Source: an uncultured Clostridiaceae bacterium (GTDB lineage Bacteria; Bacillota; Clostridia; Lachnospirales; Lachnospiraceae). From it: a stretch of 9,838 nt of DNA. This document shows positions 6,421 through 9,838 of this stretch, piece by piece. The notes beneath the pieces were generated by a model. It saw only the letters and a program-made list of their open reading frames with translations. It had not been told where the DNA came from and made no database searches. The stretch covers positions 1 through 9,838 of the forward strand of contig CAMWMT010000058.1 of assembly GCA_947175375.1 (NCBI GenBank), read 5' to 3'. The position numbers and the translations under genes were made by a program. Each line of letters begins with the position of its first letter. Position 1 is the first letter of the stretch.

Positions 6421-7194
6421 CTATATTCTCACATTTTCCAGGATATCCCTAATATTTTCCATCTGCGTATTGACACTTACATCTACAATCTCTTCCGGCA
6501 TCTCTATGATACAGCTACCGTTATCTTCCTTATCCATGACAATAAATTTGATATTATCTGACAGATGTGACAGTTCATCGATAATATCGGCATCCGCCTC
6601 CATCATCATGTCATAATCACTTTTATCTATGTAAATCTTCACCCACGCGGTCTTCTTCAGTTTCTCTGTGGCAGATATGATCATCTGGCGGATGACCTCT
6701 CCGCTGGAACGAAGACTGATCTGGATCACCTTCTCACCAATCGCGATCGCGCAGTCCTTCAACTCATCTAGATAATTTCTCAGGCAGCGTTCTTTCGCCT
6801 TTTCTATCGATTGAAGAGCAATCTTCATGTCTTCCTGAAATGCAAGAAGCTTCTTCTCGTATTCCATACGGCATTCGCCTTCTGCACGTCTTCTGCTCTC
6901 TTCATATCCGGTACTGTAGCCAGCCCGATAGCCAGCTTCCCTGGCAGTCTCAAATTCCTCTTCTGCGCGCCTCCTGGCGTCTGCCAGCAGTTCCTCCGCT
7001 TCCTTCCTGGCTTCTTCCAGAATCTGCCGGGTTTCTGCCCCGAGCTCATCTAACATCTCTGTCGAACCCACGCCATCTCCTGCAGAAACTGTCAGATTCT
7101 CTTCCAGATATTCTCCTGATAATTCTCCAATCGCTTCCCCGGCTTTATTCACCCGTGGAAAAACTGCCTTCTGGGGAGCTTTTCTACTCTTCAT
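6421..7194 (-). CDS. fliH: Flagellar export ATPase regulator FliH
   Basis: FliH binds FliI, restrains its ATPase activity and docks it at the C-ring through FliN. From the first usable ATG (7194) there are 257 residues. The order is a Pro/Lys/Gly-rich N-terminal stretch, then a long Ala/Glu/Arg coiled coil (about 53-88). GYRAGYSTGYEE, the glycine-zipper type repeat characteristic of FliH, follows at about 88-99, and then a C-terminal E-subunit-like domain (about 130-257). The ATG at 7194 has no Shine-Dalgarno sequence. The same frame is open upstream and reads RVIKSSGASNISVIEPY just before it, which resembles the usual N-terminus of clostridial FliH. The true start therefore probably lies near 7257-7278 and the protein is nearer 280 residues. 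It is followed by fliI three bases later. Confidence 0.93.
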   Translation of the reverse strand: MKSRKAPQKAVFPRVNKAGEAIGELSGEYLEENLTVSAGDGVGSTEMLDELGAETRQILEEARKEAEELLADARRRAEEEFETAREAGYRAGYSTGYEESRRRAEGECRMEYEKKLLAFQEDMKIALQSIEKAKERCLRNYLDELKDCAIAIGEKVIQISLRSSGEVIRQMIISATEKLKKTAWVKIYIDKSDYDMMMEADADIIDELSHLSDNIKFIVMDKEDNGSCIIEMPEEIVDVSVNTQMENIRDILENVRI

Positions 7195-7278
7195 GATCTC
7201 AACAGGAGGTACATAAGGTTCTATTACGCTGATATTCGACGCCCCTGAGCTTTTAATGACACGACTAGATAATAATGT
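7195..7278 (-). other. fliH: Probable N-terminal extension of FliH without a standard start codon
   Basis: Upstream of the first fliH ATG, the same frame is open back into the 3' end of fliG and encodes LLSSRVIKSSGASNISVIEP followed by YVPPVEI. A (V/I)IKS motif near the start is common in Firmicute FliH from my knowledge of the family. Yet the frame has no ATG, GTG or TTG: after the Shine-Dalgarno sequence the codons are ACG, ACG, ACA, TTA, TTA, TCT. Start candidates are a rare codon (for example ATT at 7257), a TTA that is one base from TTG, a frameshift from the GTG at 7262, or a sequencing error. An in-frame TGA within fliG bounds the frame upstream. Confidence 0.5.
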
Positions 7279-8317
7279 CGTCGTCCTCTCCTCCCTTCTT
7301 GATGATCACTTCTCCCTGCTCTTCCAGCCTGCGAATCACATTGACAATACGCTGCTGTGCTTCTTCCACATCCTTCAATCTGACGTTGGAAGTGATCTCC
7401 AAATCGCCGCGAACCGTATCCGCCATACGCTTGGACATATTGTTGAAGAAGGCCGCCTTCATATCCTCGGAAGCATTCTTGAGTGCGAATACCACATCCT
7501 TGGTATCCAGATCTCTGACAAAACGCTGTATCGACCGGTCGTCCATATCGAGAATATTCTCGAATACGAACATCTTGTCGCGAATATCCTGGGCCAGCTC
7601 CGGATTCGTCTTGCCCAGTTGATCGAACACCTTACGCTCTGTGCTGCGATCAATATTGTTCATCATATCAGCAACAAAGTCAATACCACCAAGACTCATG
7701 TTATCTTCACTGGTAATGATTGTCGCAAACTTGCGCTTCATCTCTTCTTCCACGATCGCAATCGCCTCCGGAGAGACACGATCCATATGTGCCATGCCCT
7801 CGATCACGGCAATCCGCTTTTCATCAGACAGCTGTTCCAGTATCTGACCTGCCTGCTCCGGATCCATATATGCCATGATCAGTGCAATCACCTGCGCACG
7901 CTCATTCTGAAGAATCGACAGGAGTGCCTTGGGATCTCCCTTCATAAAGAAGTTAAACGGTCTGGACTGCAGCGTCTTTGACACTTTCTCCAGAAGATTC
8001 CTAGCCGTCGATTCACCAAACGCTTTCTCCAGAACGTTTCTGGCATAATCAAGGCCACCGTCTGTCATCATCTTATGAGTCAGGCACAGCTTATAGAACT
8101 CATCCAGTGTTGCTTCTACCTGATTATTATTTGTCTTACCTAACTTTGCTACTTCATATGTAAGATCTTCGATATCCTGCTCATTCAGATATTTATAGAT
8201 CTGAGAAGCCCTGTCGGCCCCGAGAGATACCACTACAAGCGCCGCCTTACTTTTTACATCCGTTAAAACATCTCCATTATTTGGAGTGCTTTCGGTTAGA
8301 ACCCCTGCTTCTGCCAT
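7265..8317 (-). CDS. fliG: Flagellar motor switch protein FliG
   Basis: FliG is the C-ring rotor protein that binds FliF and FliM and receives torque from MotA. The 350-residue length is close to the usual 330-340. The N-terminal domain (about 20-105) begins KSKAALVVVSLGADRASQIY. The middle domain runs about 108-200, the flexible GG is at 210-211, and the C-terminal torque domain (about 225-350) carries MFVF (249-252), DDRSIQRFVRDLDTKD and RLKDVEEAQQRIVNVIRRLEEQGE. The start is the ATG at 8317, preceded by GAGAGGAGG; an in-frame start at 8395 would add 26 non-family residues. Oddities are ERAQ (139-142) where EHPQ is normally seen, and SNVR (310-313) where many relatives have GPVR. The gene overlaps fliF by 41 nt and ends in TAG at the start of fliH. 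Confidence 0.97.
   Translation of the reverse strand: MAEAGVLTESTPNNGDVLTDVKSKAALVVVSLGADRASQIYKYLNEQDIEDLTYEVAKLGKTNNNQVEATLDEFYKLCLTHKMMTDGGLDYARNVLEKAFGESTARNLLEKVSKTLQSRPFNFFMKGDPKALLSILQNERAQVIALIMAYMDPEQAGQILEQLSDEKRIAVIEGMAHMDRVSPEAIAIVEEEMKRKFATIITSEDNMSLGGIDFVADMMNNIDRSTERKVFDQLGKTNPELAQDIRDKMFVFENILDMDDRSIQRFVRDLDTKDVVFALKNASEDMKAAFFNNMSKRMADTVRGDLEITSNVRLKDVEEAQQRIVNVIRRLEEQGEVIIKKGGEDDDIII
7285..7297 (-). promoter_or_regulatory. Shine-Dalgarno sequence inside fliG 3' end, probably for fliH
   Basis: The transcript reads AAGGGAGGAGAGG here, within the last codons of fliG. It is one of the strongest ribosome binding matches in the window. No ATG/GTG/TTG in the fliH frame lies 5-14 nt downstream; in-frame TTA (7275) lies nine bases after it. 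Its presence supports a fliH start near 7272-7278 and not at 7194. It may also be only a by-product of the Gly-Gly-Glu codons of FliG. Confidence 0.45.
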
Positions 8318-9838
8318 CTGTATCCTCCTCTCCCCTGAGCCAGCTCTGTACCAGCTTCGCAGCGATCTGCGGATTCTGATCCACAAATTCCGCAATATTC
8401 TGCTTCAGACGCATGCTCTTCTGCATGCGCAAATTCATGATCTCTTCGCTGTTCATATCATCATCCGGACCCATTACCAGGGGACCTATGTCCCCTCCGG
8501 CTTCAAGCCCAAGATCACTGGCCGAAAGCTGATCGCCGCCTTCAAAGTCTTCCTCCTGTGGCTCACTGCTCTTCTTCTTACGCTTTCTACGCAGCAGCAG
8601 GAACAGAATCAAAAGAATCAACAAAAGAATACCTGCCAGGATTGCGATCAGCAGCGGAAGAGGTATTAACGTGGTGATGACACCAAGCGTATCCTCTGGC
8701 GGATTAAGAATTGAATCCTGACTTTCCGATTGCATTCCCGGATCCCGTATGATCGTGATCTTGTCAGTCGCTTCCAACACCGGAATTCCGGCGGAATTTG
8801 CTACCAGACGATACAGATCTTCCTGTGGTACACTTGTATTGTCTGTCAAGATAATAACACCAACAGACACATCCTCCAAGATTCCCGGATCCACTTGTCT
8901 CTGCTCTTTTATTACATTATACAGCCATTCCCTGGACGCACTGCCGTCATAGTAGCTGTCTACCTCTTCTCCTGTTCCATCATCGTTTGTATATCTCGGA
9001 GTATCCGCATTGGCATCTGTACCGACTACCCCTCCGGCTCCCTGACTGTATGCCTGCGAACTCTCATTCACCAAATCCTCTGTATGCAGAAGCCCTGTCT
9101 TATCTTCATCATTGATCTTCTCAGGAGTGGAATACTGGGTGCTTTCCTGAATCAGCTTCTCCATATTGATGGTGCCTTTTACTGAGACTGCCACGCTCCC
9201 TGTACCATAGAGCTTCTCCAGTACATTCCTGATGTTGGCAGCAATACTGCTCTCCACCACAGATGTAAGGCTGGCCAGATCCGTCGCCGAAGAACTGACA
9301 CCCGAACTGCCCCCGACCTCCAGCATCGTCTCTCCGTCCAATACTACAACTTCAGTAAAATTCATACCGCGCACAGAATGAGCAACCAGATTCTTCACTG
9401 CCTGCGCCTTATCCTCTGTCAATGTACTGCCATTCTGCATAGTGATCACAACGGAAGCTGATGCACCCTGTGCTTCATTATCCTCCAGTACATACCGCCG
9501 TTCAGATGCCTCGGCAATATTCACCCTCGCTTCCTGAACACCCTCAAAAGACCGTATGGTTGCCCCCAAACGATCCTGCAATTCATACAATGTAATCTGC
9601 TTCTTATCGGACTCTGTCGTCATGAGTCCGGTATTATCCAGATACATGTCATACGCAAATCCGCTCTTCGGATACCCCTGTGACAAAAGTGTCACCCTGG
9701 TAGTTTCCACCACTGCTTCCGGTACCCTTATGGTTCCATCAGAGGCATTATACTTATAATCGATCGACTCATCCTGAAGAAGAGCACCAATCTGCTGCGC
9801 TTCGTCATGACTGAGCCCTGAAAATAACACACTATAAT
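8277..9838 (-). CDS. fliF: Flagellar MS-ring protein FliF (5' end cut by window)
   Basis: FliF forms the membrane MS ring on which the flagellum is built and to which FliG binds. The frame enters the window at 9838 and gives about 520 residues; the N-terminal membrane segment and roughly 50 residues in all are missing. It opens with YSVLFSGLSHDEAQQIGALL, the start of the first ring-building motif. The YscJ-like domain follows, with GYPKSGFAYDM and VNIAEASERRYV. Then come a longer periplasmic region with a Gly/Asp/Thr-rich loop, a strongly hydrophobic membrane helix (about 125-105 residues from the end) ending in RRKRKKK, and a cytoplasmic tail. That tail includes the FliG-binding helix NIAEFVDQNPQIAAKLVQSW. 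The last 18 residues come from the 41-nt overlap with fliG and its ribosome binding site. The call is secure. Confidence 0.97.
   Translation of the reverse strand, partial: YSVLFSGLSHDEAQQIGALLQDESIDYKYNASDGTIRVPEAVVETTRVTLLSQGYPKSGFAYDMYLDNTGLMTTESDKKQITLYELQDRLGATIRSFEGVQEARVNIAEASERRYVLEDNEAQGASASVVITMQNGSTLTEDKAQAVKNLVAHSVRGMNFTEVVVLDGETMLEVGGSSGVSSSATDLASLTSVVESSIAANIRNVLEKLYGTGSVAVSVKGTINMEKLIQESTQYSTPEKINDEDKTGLLHTEDLVNESSQAYSQGAGGVVGTDANADTPRYTNDDGTGEEVDSYYDGSASREWLYNVIKEQRQVDPGILEDVSVGVIILTDNTSVPQEDLYRLVANSAGIPVLEATDKITIIRDPGMQSESQDSILNPPEDTLGVITTLIPLPLLIAILAGILLLILLILFLLLRRKRKKKSSEPQEEDFEGGDQLSASDLGLEAGGDIGPLVMGPDDDMNSEEIMNLRMQKSMRLKQNIAEFVDQNPQIAAKLVQSWLRGEEDTDGRSRGSNRKHSK

Noticed and set aside
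7256..7981. 241-codon plus-strand open frame opposite fliG
   Set aside because: It lies wholly antisense to a clear FliG, is rich in His, Ile, Leu and Arg as expected of a reverse-complement shadow, and resembles no family.
8318..8395. Upstream in-frame start for fliG adding 26 residues
   Set aside because: The added residues lie inside fliF and have no family likeness; the ATG at 8317 has an excellent ribosome site.
1..9838. A mobile element, CRISPR array, tRNA or novel defence-type system
   Set aside because: Nearly all sequence is accounted for by standard flagellar genes; no transposase, integrase, spaced repeats or tRNA-like fold was seen.

Overview
The window is an interior slice of a large flagellar (fla/che-type) operon. 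Every credible gene lies on the minus strand, so transcription runs from high to low coordinates. Gene order, protein sequences and purine-rich AAGGAGG-type ribosome binding sites point to a motile Firmicute (Bacillota). The order fliF-fliG-fliH-fliI-fliJ-fliK-flgD-(TIGR02530 gene)-flgE-flbD-motA is typical of Clostridia, and the sequence style suggests Lachnospiraceae. That placement is inference, because no 16S or other marker gene is present.

Layout in transcription order. fliF runs off the high end and lacks about its first 50 codons (MS ring). fliG follows and overlaps it (C-ring rotor). fliH, fliI and fliJ encode the export ATPase regulator, the ATPase and its stalk. fliK is the hook-length ruler and flgD the hook cap. 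Next come a small conserved flagellar-operon protein of unknown function (TIGR02530 type), flgE (hook), flbD (small conserved protein) and motA (stator), which runs off the low end of the window. Together these build the basal-body base, switch and secretion ATPase first, then the hook, then the motor force generator. Spacing is tight from fliF to fliJ, from a 41-nt overlap to a 19-nt gap (fliG-fliH depends on the unclear fliH start). It is looser (31-146 nt) from fliJ to motA, where several inverted repeats sit in the gaps. I see no convincing internal promoter, RNA gene, mobile element or CRISPR array, and no strong terminator.

This is mainly a conventional locus, and I do not see a new biological system in it. 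Points worth a second look: (1) fliH appears to begin upstream of its first usable ATG, but that frame has no ATG/GTG/TTG, although a good Shine-Dalgarno sequence sits at the right place; (2) a GC-rich, hairpin-bearing 146-nt island lies between flgE and flbD and carries an open frame joined to the flgE stop by TAATG and running in frame into flbD; (3) the FliG middle-domain EHPQ motif reads ERAQ; (4) FlgD ends in a 70-residue acidic Ser/Thr/Gly tail; (5) the central part of flgE is clearly more AT-rich than its conserved end.
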